Positions 27,471 to 37,515 are shown, counted from the stretch's first letter. The stretch is 64,000 bases of DNA from Bacillus sp. ISL-51 (GCF_018613535.1 NZ_JAGGQB010000009.1:128624-192623); one strand, 5' to 3'. The notes: generated from the letters alone by a model not told the origin. Translations and numbers: made by a program.

Positions 27471-28022
27471 CTACATACTTCTATAAATCTTTCTAAAAAT
27501 CGGAACGAATAATAGAACTAATAGATACCCAGCTGCATTACTAATCACATCATCAATATCAGATACTTTATTTGGATAACCAGTTATCCAATTTATTAAG
27601 GCTTGAATCGTTTCAATCAATAAGGTTGAGAAAAAAGCAATAAGTATATTTTTCACTATACTAATTCGCCAAAGAGTATTTAGATATAGCGCAAACGGAG
27701 CAAGCAATAGAATATTTCCAACAAACTGTATTAACTGATTAAAACTTAGATGAGAGACGTATAACATAATTGTCTTAAAAGGAACGAACTGAAAATAAGC
27801 TTCCGATGGAAAACTCATTTCTCTTGCCATTGATCCAAACGTTATTGGAAAAAAGACCAACTTAAGCAACATTAAAAAATAAAAGATAAATATAGAGGTT
27901 ATAAAGGTACGTTTGGATGCCAATTTTCCTTTTAGAGTAAACTTTTTGATAATTAAGTAAACAATCTCACAAACAATAAATATTAAAATCAATAATAACA
28001 TTGGTATTGTTTGAGTTATCAT
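27471..28022 (-). CDS. VanZ-family membrane protein
   Basis: A 183-residue protein with four to five helices, starting MITQTIPMLL at 28022 behind GGAAGGGG. VanZ features are FPITFG in the first loop, NILLLAPFALYL, and the conserved ending ETIQALINW ... SDIDDVISNAAGY. VanZ itself gives low-level teicoplanin resistance, and relatives change susceptibility to lipoglycopeptides. No other van genes are present. The gene belongs to the AT-rich accessory block. Confidence 0.85.
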   Translation of the reverse strand: MITQTIPMLLLILIFIVCEIVYLIIKKFTLKGKLASKRTFITSIFIFYFLMLLKLVFFPITFGSMAREMSFPSEAYFQFVPFKTIMLYVSHLSFNQLIQFVGNILLLAPFALYLNTLWRISIVKNILIAFFSTLLIETIQALINWITGYPNKVSDIDDVISNAAGYLLVLLFVPIFRKIYRSM

Positions 28023-28164
28023 TATAAAACCCCTTCCAATTTTTGTTACAAAAACCAATACTAACTGCAAATTACATCTCCATTACAAGATCCCTTGTTT
28101 TTTCCTAATTGTACCACTGATATGAAGTAAGGAGAGACTATAATCATAACGCCAAGATTTCGAA

Positions 28165-28193
28165 ATAAAAAACAACAATTTGATATTGTTGTT
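28165..28193 (-). terminator. Terminator after the Cys-rich frame
   Basis: Arms AACAACAAT and ATTGTTGTT with TTTTTTATTTCG on the minus strand. Its place, 40 bp past the second stop codon, fits a transcript covering the whole 28234-28539 frame. Confidence 0.65.
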
Positions 28194-28233
28194 CCTAATT
28201 AGACTAATTTTTTATTTTTTTAAAAAATCCATT

Positions 28234-28539
28234 TCAACCTGTGCAATCATCACAATTAGAAACTTCCCATGACTGATATAGAGGGCTATTATATGGCCCC
28301 CAAAGAGGACATGAATTGACTGCACATCTCTGCCAATAACCGCGGCCATTCCAATACTGACAGCATAGATTCCTCTAAAATACTGGATAATATGGGGGGA
28401 AACAACCTACTCCTATATATACCCAATTACCATTTTGACAAGAGTAATATGAATTGTAAATACAGGCAAAGGATTCATTAGGATAAGATTGTTGTGTTTG
28501 AGGATGAATACAACTCCTATAAAAATAACTATGTTTCAC
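28234..28539 (-). pseudogene. Cys/Trp/Tyr-rich small protein gene with an in-frame amber codon
   Basis: A GTG at 28539 behind GAGGTG opens a frame of 54 codons (MKHSYFYRSCIHPQ ... NGNWVYIGVGCFPPYYPVF), then TAG, then 46 more codons in the same frame (RNLCCQYWNGRGYWQRCAVN ... SNCDDCTG) before TGA at 28234. Both halves share the pattern Cys, N-G-x-W/Y, Cys, P, with aromatic residues, so they look like one repetitive disulfide-rich protein. No signal peptide is evident. Family unknown; a spore-coat or toxin-like role would be guesswork. It is either a nonsense pseudogene or a readthrough gene. Confidence 0.5.
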
Positions 28540-28695
28540 AAACTCCACCTCATTTTCTATAGTCATAAACATAGTTATCGTTTATTAATTTTCTGTGCTT
28601 ATACATGTTAGACATTGCAAAGTATTTTTCAAAGCAAATATGGTAAGTTAAATAAGTAACTTATTTTTATAAAAGACAAGAAAGAAGGTGATCCC

Positions 28696-30765
28696 ATGTC
28701 CACTAACAGTAAACCCAACAGTTTAATCGCGGAGAAATCACCATATTTACTTCAACACGCCCACAATCCAGTTAACTGGTTCCCTTGGGGAGAAGAAGCC
28801 TTCGAAAAAGCAAAGCGCGAAAACAAGCCTGTTCTGGTCAGCATCGGCTATTCGACATGTCACTGGTGTCACGTAATGGCACACGAATCCTTTGAGGATG
28901 AAGAAATCGCCGGCATTTTAAATGATAAATTCATATCCATCAAGGTAGACCGGGAAGAGCGGCCGGATGTGGATTCGGTGTATATGAGAATCTGCCAGCT
29001 GATGACGGGGCAGGGCGGATGGCCCCTAAATGTGTTTGTTACGCCTGATCAGAAGCCGTTTTACGCAGGAACGTATTTTCCGAAGACAAGCAAATTTAAT
29101 CGTCCGGGGTTTATTGATGTGCTTGAACATCTGTCCGAGACGTTTGCGAATGATCGGCAGCATGTGGAGGATATAGCAGAAAATGCGGCAGCTCATCTTG
29201 AAGTGAAGGCCCATCAAAACGAGGGCATGCTCGGCGAACAGGCCGTTCATGACACTTTCCGCCAGCTGGCCGGGGGGTTTGATACGGTGTATGGCGGGTT
29301 CGGCCAGGCTCCGAAGTTTCCGATGCCGCATATGCTCATGTTTCTGCTTCGTTACTACAGCTATACAGATAAAGAGCAGGCATTGAACAGCGTGACAAAA
29401 ACGCTCGACAGTATGGCAAATGGCGGCATTTTTGACCATATCGGCTTTGGTTTTGCGCGGTACTCGACTGATAATGAATGGCTCGTGCCCCATTTTGAGA
29501 AAATGCTGTATGACAACGCCCTGCTTCTGACCGCTTATACAGAGGCGTGTCAAGTCACGCAAAATGAGCGTTACAGACATGTTGCCAAACAGATCATTAC
29601 ATTTATTCAGCGGGAAATGATGCATGAAGACGGCAGTTTTTTCTCAGCTTTAGATGCCGATACAGAGGGCAAAGAGGGGAAATATTACATATGGTCTAGG
29701 AATGAAGTATTAGATCTTTTAGGAGACGAACTCGGCTCGCTTTATTGCAAAGTGTATAACATCACGGAAAAAGGCAATTTCGAAGGGAAAAATATCCCTC
29801 ATCTTATTTTCACACGGCTGGAAGACATTCTGGAAGAGACAGGCCTGACAAAGCATGAACTTAGCGAACGGCTGGAAGACGCAAGGCGGAAGCTGTTAGA
29901 GGCCCGTGAAAACAGAACCTATCCGCACGCGGATGATAAGGTGCTGACCTCATGGAATGCGCTCATGATTGCCGGACTCGCAAAAGCGGCAAGGACATTT
30001 CATGAACCTGAATATCTCAGCATGGCTGACAAAGCCGTTCGTTTTCTTGAAAAACACCTCATGCCAAACGGACGCGTAATGGTCCGGTATCGTGACGGAG
30101 AAGTGAAAAACAAAGGGTTTCTCGATGACTATGCCTTTCTCATCCAAGCGTATCTCGAGCTGTACGAAGCCGATTTTGACACATCGTATTTGCAAAAAGC
30201 AAAAGAATTATGCAAGGATATGCTTCATTTGTTTTGGGATGAACAACACGGCGGATTTTACTTCACAGGCGATGATGCCGAACCCCTTCTTGTCAGGGAA
30301 AAAGAAGTCTATGACGGCGCCGTGCCTTCCGGAAACAGCGTGGCAGCCGTTCAGCTGCTTCGTCTCGGCCGCCTGACGGGTGATGTATCGCTGATCGAAA
30401 AAGCGGAAACCATGTTTTCTGTATTCAAACGGGAAATTGAAGCTTACCCAAGCAGCAATGCCTTTTTTATGCAAAGCGTATTGGCACATATAATGCCCCA
30501 GAAAGAAATCGTCATATTCGGCAGCAAAGACGATCCGGACAGAAAGCGTTTCATAGAGACTCTTCAGCAGCATTTCACACCCGCGTACACGATTCTCGCA
30601 GCAGAAAAACCGGAAGACCTCAAAGACATTGCCGATTTCGCAGCGGAATATCAAATCATCGACGGCAAAACGACGGTTTACATTTGTGAAAATTTCGCGT
30701 GCCGACAGCCGACGACAGATATTGATGAAGCCATGAAGACATTACAAAAAAGCAGCAGGGATTAA
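28696..30765 (+). CDS. yyaL: YyaL: thioredoxin-fold DUF255 plus (alpha/alpha)6-barrel protein
   Basis: A 689-residue protein. Residues 1-170 form a thioredoxin-like DUF255 domain with the active-site motif CHWCHVM near residue 56. From about 200 an (alpha/alpha)6 barrel like N-acylglucosamine epimerases follows ([42 protein letters not shown]). The C-terminus has another thioredoxin-like part. Human SPATA20 is a relative; the reaction is unknown. Degraded copies of its 5' end occur at 18647 and 24385, showing that this gene start is a recombination target. Confidence 0.9.
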   Translation: MSTNSKPNSLIAEKSPYLLQHAHNPVNWFPWGEEAFEKAKRENKPVLVSIGYSTCHWCHVMAHESFEDEEIAGILNDKFISIKVDREERPDVDSVYMRICQLMTGQGGWPLNVFVTPDQKPFYAGTYFPKTSKFNRPGFIDVLEHLSETFANDRQHVEDIAENAAAHLEVKAHQNEGMLGEQAVHDTFRQLAGGFDTVYGGFGQAPKFPMPHMLMFLLRYYSYTDKEQALNSVTKTLDSMANGGIFDHIGFGFARYSTDNEWLVPHFEKMLYDNALLLTAYTEACQVTQNERYRHVAKQIITFIQREMMHEDGSFFSALDADTEGKEGKYYIWSRNEVLDLLGDELGSLYCKVYNITEKGNFEGKNIPHLIFTRLEDILEETGLTKHELSERLEDARRKLLEARENRTYPHADDKVLTSWNALMIAGLAKAARTFHEPEYLSMADKAVRFLEKHLMPNGRVMVRYRDGEVKNKGFLDDYAFLIQAYLELYEADFDTSYLQKAKELCKDMLHLFWDEQHGGFYFTGDDAEPLLVREKEVYDGAVPSGNSVAAVQLLRLGRLTGDVSLIEKAETMFSVFKREIEAYPSSNAFFMQSVLAHIMPQKEIVIFGSKDDPDRKRFIETLQQHFTPAYTILAAEKPEDLKDIADFAAEYQIIDGKTTVYICENFACRQPTTDIDEAMKTLQKSSRD

Positions 30766-30784
30766 ACATCCTGCTGCTTTTTTT
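30751..30784. terminator. Bidirectional terminator between yyaL and yyaK
   Basis: Arms AGCAGCAGG and CCTGCTGCT followed by seven T on the plus strand; it spans the stop codons of both convergent genes. Confidence 0.85.
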
Positions 30785-31658
30785 CTTTCTTCACAAAACG
30801 GAATGCAAGCCATACAAATACAACGTTGATGGCCAGCGTCGATATGCAGTCGTAAAATTCATGATGGCCGGTATATAGAAATAGAGAAGGAATACCGCTG
30901 TACACAGTGTGATCCTCGGTGAGAAATATGAATAAAAACATATTGTTCGCGGCGTGCCCGCCCAGCGACAGTTCCAAACTGCCCGTTTTAATACTGATGA
31001 AGGTCCATATCATGCCGATGGCGATATATCCAATCCCCGCCCAGAGAGCTCCATTTTCCATTTCCGGATTTCCGAAGTGCAGAGCGCCGAATAGCCCTCC
31101 GATGATTACGGACAGGATCACCGTGTTTGTTGTCAATTTTCCGGCAAACTGAAGCAGGAAGCCGCGAAATAGAAATTCCTCCGCAGAGGTTTGAAACGGC
31201 ACCAAAATGATCGCTGCCGCTAACAGCCATAAAAAGCGGGAAGCATGGAATTCCTGCAGTGAGAAACTATCATGATTGACCGCAAAATCGATCAGCTCCG
31301 CTATGATCATCAGGATAAAATAAGTGCCGAATCCAAAGAAAATCCTCTTCCAATTCAGCGTCTGATTCGGTGTGATGATTGATAAAAACCGGCGTTTCAT
31401 GATAAAGCGAACGGCAATCCATATGCCCGGAATCGCTATAAAATATACGATATGCTGCAAATAAATGTCTGCCAGCGGGTCACTTAAAACTCCCTCATCC
31501 CAATCGATTGTTAACGAAGGATCAATGACGGATGTGAGAAACATATAAAACACAGTCACAATACTTCCAAAAAAGAATAAACCCACGATTAATAATAAAG
31601 AAAGGAGATATCTCCAAACACTATTTTTGCCTTCTAAAGGCCGTATAAATGTATTCAT
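30762..31658 (-). CDS. yyaK: CPBP-family intramembrane metalloprotease YyaK
   Basis: A 298-residue protein with about seven helices and the CPBP/CAAX-protease motifs: [12 protein letters not shown] (EExxxR), then FGALHFGN and the final helix pair with GGHAANN containing the metal-binding His. The length matches B. subtilis YyaK. Family members cleave or process membrane peptides; the target here is unknown. Convergent with yyaL. The 31659-31875 gap holds only the divergent promoters of yyaK and yyaJ, which I cannot place exactly. Confidence 0.88.
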   Translation of the reverse strand: MNTFIRPLEGKNSVWRYLLSLLLIVGLFFFGSIVTVFYMFLTSVIDPSLTIDWDEGVLSDPLADIYLQHIVYFIAIPGIWIAVRFIMKRRFLSIITPNQTLNWKRIFFGFGTYFILMIIAELIDFAVNHDSFSLQEFHASRFLWLLAAAIILVPFQTSAEEFLFRGFLLQFAGKLTTNTVILSVIIGGLFGALHFGNPEMENGALWAGIGYIAIGMIWTFISIKTGSLELSLGGHAANNMFLFIFLTEDHTVYSGIPSLFLYTGHHEFYDCISTLAINVVFVWLAFRFVKKEKKQQDV

Positions 31659-31875
31659 TTTTATGTATCAGCTTCCTTTCCTTGAACATTTTACTATATG
31701 GACAGCATCCTATATAGGAAAATTTTATAAGTTCTTAAGAAAAAAGCGCTATTCCATTTCCTCTGGCTCTGGTTATTTAAACTCTTTTTTCGAGACAGAA
31801 AGACCATTATAATGTATTTACAGGATTTAATTTACAGTATTTTCTGATTACAACAGTCAAATCAGGGGGTTTTTT

Positions 31876-33207
31876 ATGAAAAATCAGTCATTCTCAAACG
31901 TCGCGAATCGATTAGACCGTCTCCCCATTTCGCGTGTGCACTACCAAGTGTTAACCGCTCTCGGAATCATTTATTTCTTCGACCTTGCCGATCTGTTTAC
32001 GCTCAGCAATGTCGCTCCGGCGCTTATTGAGCATTGGGGCGTAAAGCTGTCCACTATTGCCGATATCACGGCCGCATCATTTTTAGGCATGTTTTTAGGC
32101 GCTTCACTCGGAGGAAGATTATCTGACCGAATAGGCCGAAAAAAAGCGCTCAACTGTTTTGTCCTTATTTTTTCAATCTCATCCTTTTTAAATGCGTTAG
32201 CCTGGGATATCCCTTCCTTAATGATTTTCCGTTTTCTGACCGGGCTCGGCGTCGCAGCTGCAATGATTGTGACGAACAGCTATCTGGCGGAATTTTTCCC
32301 TTCCTCAGTGCGCGGGAAGTACATCTCCTTTTGTGCAATGATCGGTTTAATAGGCGTTCCCGTCACAAATGTCGTGTCCGCTTTTGTGATTCCTTTAGGC
32401 TCATGGGGATGGCGGCTTGTCTTTGTATGGGGAGCCGTCGGCCTTATTTATTTCTTCTTTATCCGCAGGCTTGAGGAATCACCGCGCTGGCACGAGAACC
32501 GCGGCTCTTACGATAAAGCGGACGCTATTATGAATCGGATTGAAGCACGGGTGGAGCAAGAAAAAGGCCCGCTTCCCGCGCCCAAGCAAGCAGCAGCTCC
32601 GCCTGCCGTCAAGCACGCGGGCTACTTAGGACTGTTTCAAGGAAGAAACTTAAAAATTACCATTATCCTTTCCGCAGTCTGGATTCTTGAAACCTTTGGC
32701 TTCTACGGCTTTGCTTCATGGGTGCCCAGCTTATTAAAAAGCAACGGCATCACCATGGAAAAAACGCTTTGGTACAATGTACTTCACTCTGTCGGCGCTC
32801 CGCTTGGCGCATTGCTCGGATCAATGATATCCGAAAGATTCCAGCGAAAATGGATTTTGGCGGCAAGCGCCTTTCTGACCGCGATCGCGGGTCTATTATA
32901 CGGGATGACGTTTATTCCCGTCATGATTATTGTCTTCGGTTTTATCGTCAACATCACGGAACGGGTTTTCACTTCCAACTTATACGCGTACACATCCGAA
33001 CCATATCCTACCGAATATCGCTCGACAGGCAGCGGTTTGGCGTACGGACTCGGCCGTTTTTCAAATATATTCGGCTCCTTGCTTGTCGGTTTTATTGCCG
33101 TAAAGCTCGGCTATGTCAGCGTCTTTATTTTCATTGGCGGCTGCTGGCTCCTATGTTCCGTCCTATTAATCCTTTTCGGACCGAAAACAAACGCACAGCA
33201 AATCTGA
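31876..33207 (+). CDS. yyaJ: MFS transporter YyaJ
   Basis: A 443-residue protein with twelve helices, of the metabolite:H+ symporter type. Signatures are the helix 2-3 loop GGRLSDRIGRKKAL, the helix 6-7 loop RRLEESPRWHENRG, and the late SERFQRKW. RBS AGGGGG precedes the ATG. It resembles YyaJ of B. subtilis (451 residues) and nicotinate-type carriers of the same subfamily; substrate not determined here. Flanked by yyaK and yyaH as in B. subtilis. Confidence 0.9.
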   Translation: MKNQSFSNVANRLDRLPISRVHYQVLTALGIIYFFDLADLFTLSNVAPALIEHWGVKLSTIADITAASFLGMFLGASLGGRLSDRIGRKKALNCFVLIFSISSFLNALAWDIPSLMIFRFLTGLGVAAAMIVTNSYLAEFFPSSVRGKYISFCAMIGLIGVPVTNVVSAFVIPLGSWGWRLVFVWGAVGLIYFFFIRRLEESPRWHENRGSYDKADAIMNRIEARVEQEKGPLPAPKQAAAPPAVKHAGYLGLFQGRNLKITIILSAVWILETFGFYGFASWVPSLLKSNGITMEKTLWYNVLHSVGAPLGALLGSMISERFQRKWILAASAFLTAIAGLLYGMTFIPVMIIVFGFIVNITERVFTSNLYAYTSEPYPTEYRSTGSGLAYGLGRFSNIFGSLLVGFIAVKLGYVSVFIFIGGCWLLCSVLLILFGPKTNAQQI

Positions 33208-33214
33208 TAAGAAA

Positions 33215-33241
33215 AACAGTGCGGGTTCTCTCCGCACTGTT
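33215..33241 (-). terminator. Terminator of yyaH
   Basis: Arms AACAGTGCGG and CCGCACTGTT; the T tract (TTTTTCTTATC) is on the minus strand. It may also end yyaJ transcripts. Confidence 0.75.
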
Positions 33242-33620
33242 ACACTGTAATTTCTATCAAATTGCCTTCCCAATCCTCTATTACACTCTCATAATAACCG
33301 TCACCCGTCACCCGCGGGCCGCTCATTACCTTAAAACCGTCTTTTATAAAGGTTTCCGTCAGTTCGTTCACCCGCTCCTTGCTGCCGGTTGAAAATGCGA
33401 GATGCGCCCAACCTGTCATGTTCTGCGAAGGTGTCTCATTCACATCGCCTTTTTTCATGATTTCCAGTCTGCATCCGGAGTCAAACGAAATAAAATACGA
33501 TTTAAAATCTTTTTTCTCATTATGGTAAAGGTCATTCGCTTTTCCTTGAAAGTATTTTTCATAGAACTCTTTCATCCGCTCTAAATCCTTGACCCATATG
33601 GCCGCATGCTCAATCCTCAT
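33240..33620 (-). CDS. yyaH: VOC-family protein YyaH
   Basis: A 126-residue single glyoxalase/bleomycin-resistance domain, starting [14 protein letters not shown] at the ATG 33620, six bases after GGGAGG; the longer frame to 33644 runs through the site. Conserved VOC positions are HAAIW (His 5), CRLEIM, WAHLAFS (His near 83) and [10 protein letters not shown] (final Glu), so the metal site looks complete. Length equals B. subtilis YyaH. Substrate unknown. Confidence 0.88.
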   Translation of the reverse strand: MRIEHAAIWVKDLERMKEFYEKYFQGKANDLYHNEKKDFKSYFISFDSGCRLEIMKKGDVNETPSQNMTGWAHLAFSTGSKERVNELTETFIKDGFKVMSGPRVTGDGYYESVIEDWEGNLIEITV

Positions 33621-33670
33621 CTTCATCCTCCCTTTCCTTATCAATCTAGTTATAAGGCATGAAACCCATT

Positions 33671-34615
33671 TCAGCTCAAGAGTTTTTTCCTCCGAAATTG
33701 GTGCATAATTTGTTTTTTGGCTATATTCCTGTGTAAAAACAAAGAAAAAGCCTCTTTGCCGACCCGTTCTAAATGAAGCTCCAAGGAAGGAATGTTCAAA
33801 ACCCGGCTGACGCTCAGGTTCCCCTCACCAATGATCTCCACATCCCATTTTTGTCTTTGCGCAAAATGGTATAAGCCGGCGGCAACATCATCACTATGCG
33901 CATATATGGCCGTCGGTGCCTGGCTGCAGTTGTAAAAGTATGCACCGGCACGCTCTCCGTCGTCCATATCATGACAGTCGACCAAAATACGGCTATCATC
34001 AAGAGCCCCATAAACAGCCTCATAAGCGTTTACTTTATCAGCCGTGCTTGGGCTTTTTTCCGATTCTCGGACACAGGTAAAAGCGACGTCTTGATGCCCG
34101 CGGCTTTTTAAATACTGAAAGCTTTCTCTATATGCTGACAGCCTGTCATTATAAGCGCATGGAATATCCTGATGCTGCGTATATTCACAGGCGACAACAG
34201 GCCCGTATTCAAGGTACGGAACCACTGTTTCCCACTCATTCGCGCGGGAGGTGACAATCAATCCGTCAATTTTTTTCATTTTCAACAGCTCGAAATATTT
34301 TATCTCAATATCGGGGTCGTAATTGGTGGGGAGAAGGGTTGTCACATAGTCATGAGCAAAGGCTTCCTTTGTGATACCGTTTACAATTTTATCAAAGCAA
34401 GGATGGTCGCTGTAAGGCAGGATCACGCCGATCGTATTGGTCTTTCCGCGAATGAGATCAATGGCAGTGCGATTGGGCGTATAATCCAATTTCTTCATTA
34501 CTTGGTGCACAAGCTGCCTCTTCTCTTCAGACACGTACGGATGATGATTTAACACGCGGGACACGGTGGCTACCGACACATTCGCCAATTTCGCAATCTC
34601 TTTTATATTTACCAT
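33671..34615 (-). CDS. ccpB: LacI-family regulator CcpB
   Basis: A 314-residue LacI protein. The helix-turn-helix with hinge ([23 protein letters not shown]) occupies residues 1-55, and a periplasmic-binding-like core follows ([18 protein letters not shown]). It matches CcpB (YyaG) of B. subtilis, which acts with CcpA in catabolite repression under some conditions. It is transcribed together with or independently of yyaH (50 bp gap). No cre site was clearly identified nearby. Confidence 0.9.
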   Translation of the reverse strand: MVNIKEIAKLANVSVATVSRVLNHHPYVSEEKRQLVHQVMKKLDYTPNRTAIDLIRGKTNTIGVILPYSDHPCFDKIVNGITKEAFAHDYVTTLLPTNYDPDIEIKYFELLKMKKIDGLIVTSRANEWETVVPYLEYGPVVACEYTQHQDIPCAYNDRLSAYRESFQYLKSRGHQDVAFTCVRESEKSPSTADKVNAYEAVYGALDDSRILVDCHDMDDGERAGAYFYNCSQAPTAIYAHSDDVAAGLYHFAQRQKWDVEIIGEGNLSVSRVLNIPSLELHLERVGKEAFSLFLHRNIAKKQIMHQFRRKKLLS

Positions 34616-34634
34616 GTACTCCTCCAGTTTCGGG

Positions 34635-34671
34635 ATAAGAAAAGCAGCAAGAGCGGAAAACTCTTACTGCT
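34635..34671 (-). terminator. Terminator of the adaA-adaB-SPL-exoA unit
   Basis: Arms AGCAG-AAGAG and CTCTT-CTGCT with one mismatch, followed on the minus strand by TTTTCTTATCC, directly after exoA. Confidence 0.7.
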
Positions 34672-34677
34672 ATCTCA

Positions 34678-35436
34678 TCATAAATCAATTGTAATTTCAA
34701 CAGGGCAATGGTCAGAACCCATCATGCCGGCACAAATATTCGCTTGGCTGATCCGTTCCTTCAGCCTGTCCGAGACGATGAAATAATCAAGGCGCCAGCC
34801 GATATTTTTATCCCGTGCATTCAGCCGGTAAGACCACCAAGAATACGCCCCTTCCACCTTGGGGTGCAAATAGCGGAATGAATCGGTAAACCCGCCTTCT
34901 AACAATGCGGTAAAAGCTGCCCGCTCCTGATCGGAGAAACCGGCGTTCTTCCGGTTGGCTTTTGGATTCTTCAAGTCAATCTCCCGGTGCGCCACATTCA
35001 AATCGCCGCATAAAATGACAGGCTTTTTCCGATCAAGCTCCTGCAAATAAGCCTTAAAATCCGCTTCCCATTGAAGCCGATAATCAATTCGTTCCAATCC
35101 GCGTTTAGCATTGGGCGTGTAGCAGTTGACAACATACACATTCTCAAACTCCAGCGTAATCACTCTGCCCTCTTGATCATGCTCTTCTATTCCCAATCCG
35201 TACGATACACATAGCGGCTCTTGTTTTGAAAAAACAGCGGTGCCCGAGTACCCTTTTTTCTCCGCATAATTCCAGTATGCATGATATCCCTCGGGCCGCA
35301 ATGATACCTGTCCGTCCTGTACTTTTGTTTCTTGCAGACATAGAATATCTGCTTCCTCCTCCTGTACATATGCAACCATATCCATTTTTTTCATCACGGC
35401 CCGCAAGCCGTTGACATTCCAAGAAATAAGTTTCAT
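34678..35436 (-). CDS. exoA: AP endonuclease/exodeoxyribonuclease III ExoA
   Basis: A 252-residue enzyme of the Xth family that nicks DNA at abasic sites. The start is ATG 35436 (MKLISWNVNGLRA) behind AGGAGGGG. Active-site motifs are LQETKVQDGQ (metal-binding Glu), CGDLNVAHREIDLKNP, and the final GSDHCPVEI with the catalytic Asp-His. It is the last gene of a four-gene repair unit: 17 bp after the SPL-like gene, with adaB and adaA upstream. This differs from B. subtilis, where I recall exoA without ada genes next to it. Confidence 0.95.
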   Translation of the reverse strand: MKLISWNVNGLRAVMKKMDMVAYVQEEEADILCLQETKVQDGQVSLRPEGYHAYWNYAEKKGYSGTAVFSKQEPLCVSYGLGIEEHDQEGRVITLEFENVYVVNCYTPNAKRGLERIDYRLQWEADFKAYLQELDRKKPVILCGDLNVAHREIDLKNPKANRKNAGFSDQERAAFTALLEGGFTDSFRYLHPKVEGAYSWWSYRLNARDKNIGWRLDYFIVSDRLKERISQANICAGMMGSDHCPVEITIDL

Positions 35437-35453
35437 TGCTCCCCTCCTGATAT

Positions 35454-36269
35454 TCACGGCAAAAATCCGTCACGGCTCACATACAGCTGATCCTGTGAAA
35501 AAACGTCTGCCATTCTGTTATAAACTTTACGGTAAGCACCGGGAGAGTACCATTCCCGCATATCCAATTCCTCATAGATCGATTCAATTCCCAGCCGCCT
35601 TGTTCGCTTGCCGCCGCTTCCGTCTCCCATAAAATAATCATCAATACAAACACGGGAGACGTGCGGCGCGAGTTTCTCCGGAAAAGCTTCCGTGCTTGGC
35701 AGAGTGGGCGCAACCGCCGCTTGAACCGGAATCCCCGCTTCAGAAAGAATTTTCAGCGTATGAAGCCTTCCTTGAATCGAAGGCGCATTCGGGGCAAAAC
35801 GCCTCCGAATATCCTCTCTGTCCGTTTCTATCGTTATGCTGACTCTGACTCTATCTTTTAACATTCCTAACAAATCAATATCCCGCTGAACAAGCGGACT
35901 TCTCGTCTGCACTAATAAGAAGTCCGGCTGATTGACCGACATGACCTCTAATAGTGTCCGCGTAACCCTCTCTCGCTGTTCAATCGGCTGGTACGGATCA
36001 GTACTGGAGGACATAAAAATCGTGACACTTCCTTTTCTCTTCGCCCTTGTGAGTTCTTTTTCCAGAAGCTCTGCGGCACCCTGCTTAATGTCGACCCATG
36101 TTCCCCATTCTTCTTTTCGGAACGATGAAACAGGCATGCGCCGTACATAACAATAAGAACACCCAAATGTACAGCCTGTATATGGATTTAGCGTGTGGCT
36201 GTACCCTGATAAAAATCCTGAACCTTTGTTTAACATTGTTTTCGGCTGTTTATATAATAAGTGCTTCAC
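35454..36269 (-). CDS. Radical SAM protein of the spore photoproduct lyase-like family
   Basis: About 271 residues, starting at GTG 36269 three bases past the adaB stop, behind AGAAGGCAGG. The 4Fe-4S motif CTFGCSYC (C33, C37, C40) follows LNPYTG, and FMSSSTDPYQPIE is the other SPL signature. True SplB of B. subtilis is longer (342 residues) and has a conserved cysteine used for hydrogen donation near residue 141, which I cannot match here. The family is often called DNA repair photolyase-like, without proven substrate. Its place between adaB and exoA argues for a DNA-damage role. Confidence 0.82.
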   Translation of the reverse strand: MKHLLYKQPKTMLNKGSGFLSGYSHTLNPYTGCTFGCSYCYVRRMPVSSFRKEEWGTWVDIKQGAAELLEKELTRAKRKGSVTIFMSSSTDPYQPIEQRERVTRTLLEVMSVNQPDFLLVQTRSPLVQRDIDLLGMLKDRVRVSITIETDREDIRRRFAPNAPSIQGRLHTLKILSEAGIPVQAAVAPTLPSTEAFPEKLAPHVSRVCIDDYFMGDGSGGKRTRRLGIESIYEELDMREWYSPGAYRKVYNRMADVFSQDQLYVSRDGFLP

Positions 36270-36271
36270 CG

Positions 36272-36787
36272 TTACATCTGCCTGCCTTCTAATGCCAGCA
36301 ATTGCTTTTTCATTTCTAAGCCGCCTCTGAACCCGGTTAATTTCCCGTTTTTCCCGATGACACGATGGCACGGAACTATAATTAACACAGGATTTGCACC
36401 GATTGCGGCACCCACGGCTCTGACTGCTTGCGGTCTATAAATCTTTTCCGCTACGTCAGAGTAGGAGAATGTCTCCCCGTACGGTATGTCCTGAAGCGCC
36501 TTCCATACAGCAAGCTGAAACTCCGTCCCGCGAAGATCAAGCGGCATTGTAAATGCTGATTTGTCGTTTTTGATATAATCATGCAGTTCAGCTGTGTAAG
36601 GCTCCAGTTTTTCATCATCGCGCACCAATCGGCATTGCGGCATTTTTTTCCCGGCCCACTGCTCCAATTCATCCAGTTTCCCCTCGTTCGAGCCGATAAA
36701 GCAAAGGCCCTTGGAGGTGGCAGCCATATATAAACTCCAATCATTCCATGTAAATAGTGTCCAATATACAGTTATCTCATGAGTCAT
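36272..36787 (-). CDS. adaB: O6-alkylguanine-DNA methyltransferase AdaB (Ogt type)
   Basis: A 171-residue suicide enzyme that takes methyl groups from O6-methylguanine onto its own cysteine. The active site IIVPCHRVIGKNGKLTGF has C140; the DNA-binding helix RAVGAAIGANP with arginine finger lies just before. The start is ATG 36787 (MTHEITVYWT) behind AAGGAGG; the longer frame runs into adaA. It follows adaA by 16 bp, the classic B. subtilis adaA-adaB pair. Confidence 0.93.
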   Translation of the reverse strand: MTHEITVYWTLFTWNDWSLYMAATSKGLCFIGSNEGKLDELEQWAGKKMPQCRLVRDDEKLEPYTAELHDYIKNDKSAFTMPLDLRGTEFQLAVWKALQDIPYGETFSYSDVAEKIYRPQAVRAVGAAIGANPVLIIVPCHRVIGKNGKLTGFRGGLEMKKQLLALEGRQM

Positions 36788-36803
36788 GATGAACCTCCTT
36801 GTC

Positions 36804-37364
36804 CTATCTTTGTGATTTTCTGTACTCCGTTGGCGAACTTCCCGTTTTCTTCTTAAAAAGAGTCGCAAAATGGGAAGTGTTCGAAATCCCGACGGCCATT
36901 CCGATCTCTGTGACTGTCTTATCAGTCAGCTTCAAAAGGCGCTCAGCCGTTGCTACCCTTATGTTCTGTATATATTCATTCGGAGTCGTGCCCCTGATTT
37001 TTTTAAATGTCCGCTGTAAATGATACGGGCTTCCGTGACACATATCAGCCAGCGTCTCCAAAGTAAGTGATTCATGATAATGGCTGTCGATATACTCAGT
37101 GATTTGCGTGACCCACTCTTCATCAGGCAGACGGAGTCCGTTCGGACGGCATCGTTTGCACGGACGGTAGTGTTTGGCCAGTGCCTCATCCGCCGTTAGA
37201 AATACCGCCACATTTTCTTTATTCGGAACTCTGGATTTACAAGAAGGCCGGCAGAAAATCCCCGTCGTTTTCACCGCGTAAAAAAACGTCCCATCATAGG
37301 AAGAATCATTGTGGATGATCGCGTTCCACTTTTCCTTCGTCAGGACATGTCTTTCTGTTCCCAT
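36804..37364 (-). CDS. adaA: Methylphosphotriester-DNA methyltransferase and activator AdaA
   Basis: A 186-residue protein. The N-terminal zinc domain has four cysteines (C38 and C42 in FCRPSC, C69 and C72 in CKRC); C38 accepts methyl groups from DNA phosphotriesters, converting the protein into an activator. The C-terminal part is an AraC-type double helix-turn-helix (YIDSHYHESLTLETLADMC, then GISNTSHFATLFKKKTG). The start is ATG 37364 behind GGAGGAGG. It should activate its own operon, here extending through adaB and the SPL-like gene to exoA. Confidence 0.92.
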   Translation of the reverse strand: MGTERHVLTKEKWNAIIHNDSSYDGTFFYAVKTTGIFCRPSCKSRVPNKENVAVFLTADEALAKHYRPCKRCRPNGLRLPDEEWVTQITEYIDSHYHESLTLETLADMCHGSPYHLQRTFKKIRGTTPNEYIQNIRVATAERLLKLTDKTVTEIGMAVGISNTSHFATLFKKKTGSSPTEYRKSQR

Positions 37365-37499
37365 CTGAATCACCTCCTCCTTCAGTATAAACAAAAACAG
37401 TACGTATGTACGCACTTTTGAATAGGCGAGCAAGATAACAAAGATTAACTTTATGAAACCGTATCGGGGTCATTTGAAGTAACCCGGCTGTTTTTTCAA

Positions 37500-37515
37500 T
37501 GTTTCATGTGAAACA
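37500..37515. promoter_or_regulatory. parS-like Spo0J (ParB) binding site
   Basis: TGTTTCATGTGAAACA, one base from a perfect parS palindrome, in the gap between adaA and rpsR. The other bases of this 310-bp gap hold the adaA promoter region (TATACT near 37383, no good -35, as expected for an Ada-activated promoter) and the rpsR terminator. Confidence 0.7.

Noticed and set aside
29026..29625. A 199-codon minus-strand frame inside yyaL
   Set aside because: Antisense shadow of a well-conserved gene; no family features.
32718..33392. A 224-codon plus-strand frame overlapping yyaJ and its terminator
   Set aside because: Out of frame with the real transporter, basic and Arg-rich as expected of a shifted reading, and it runs through a terminator.
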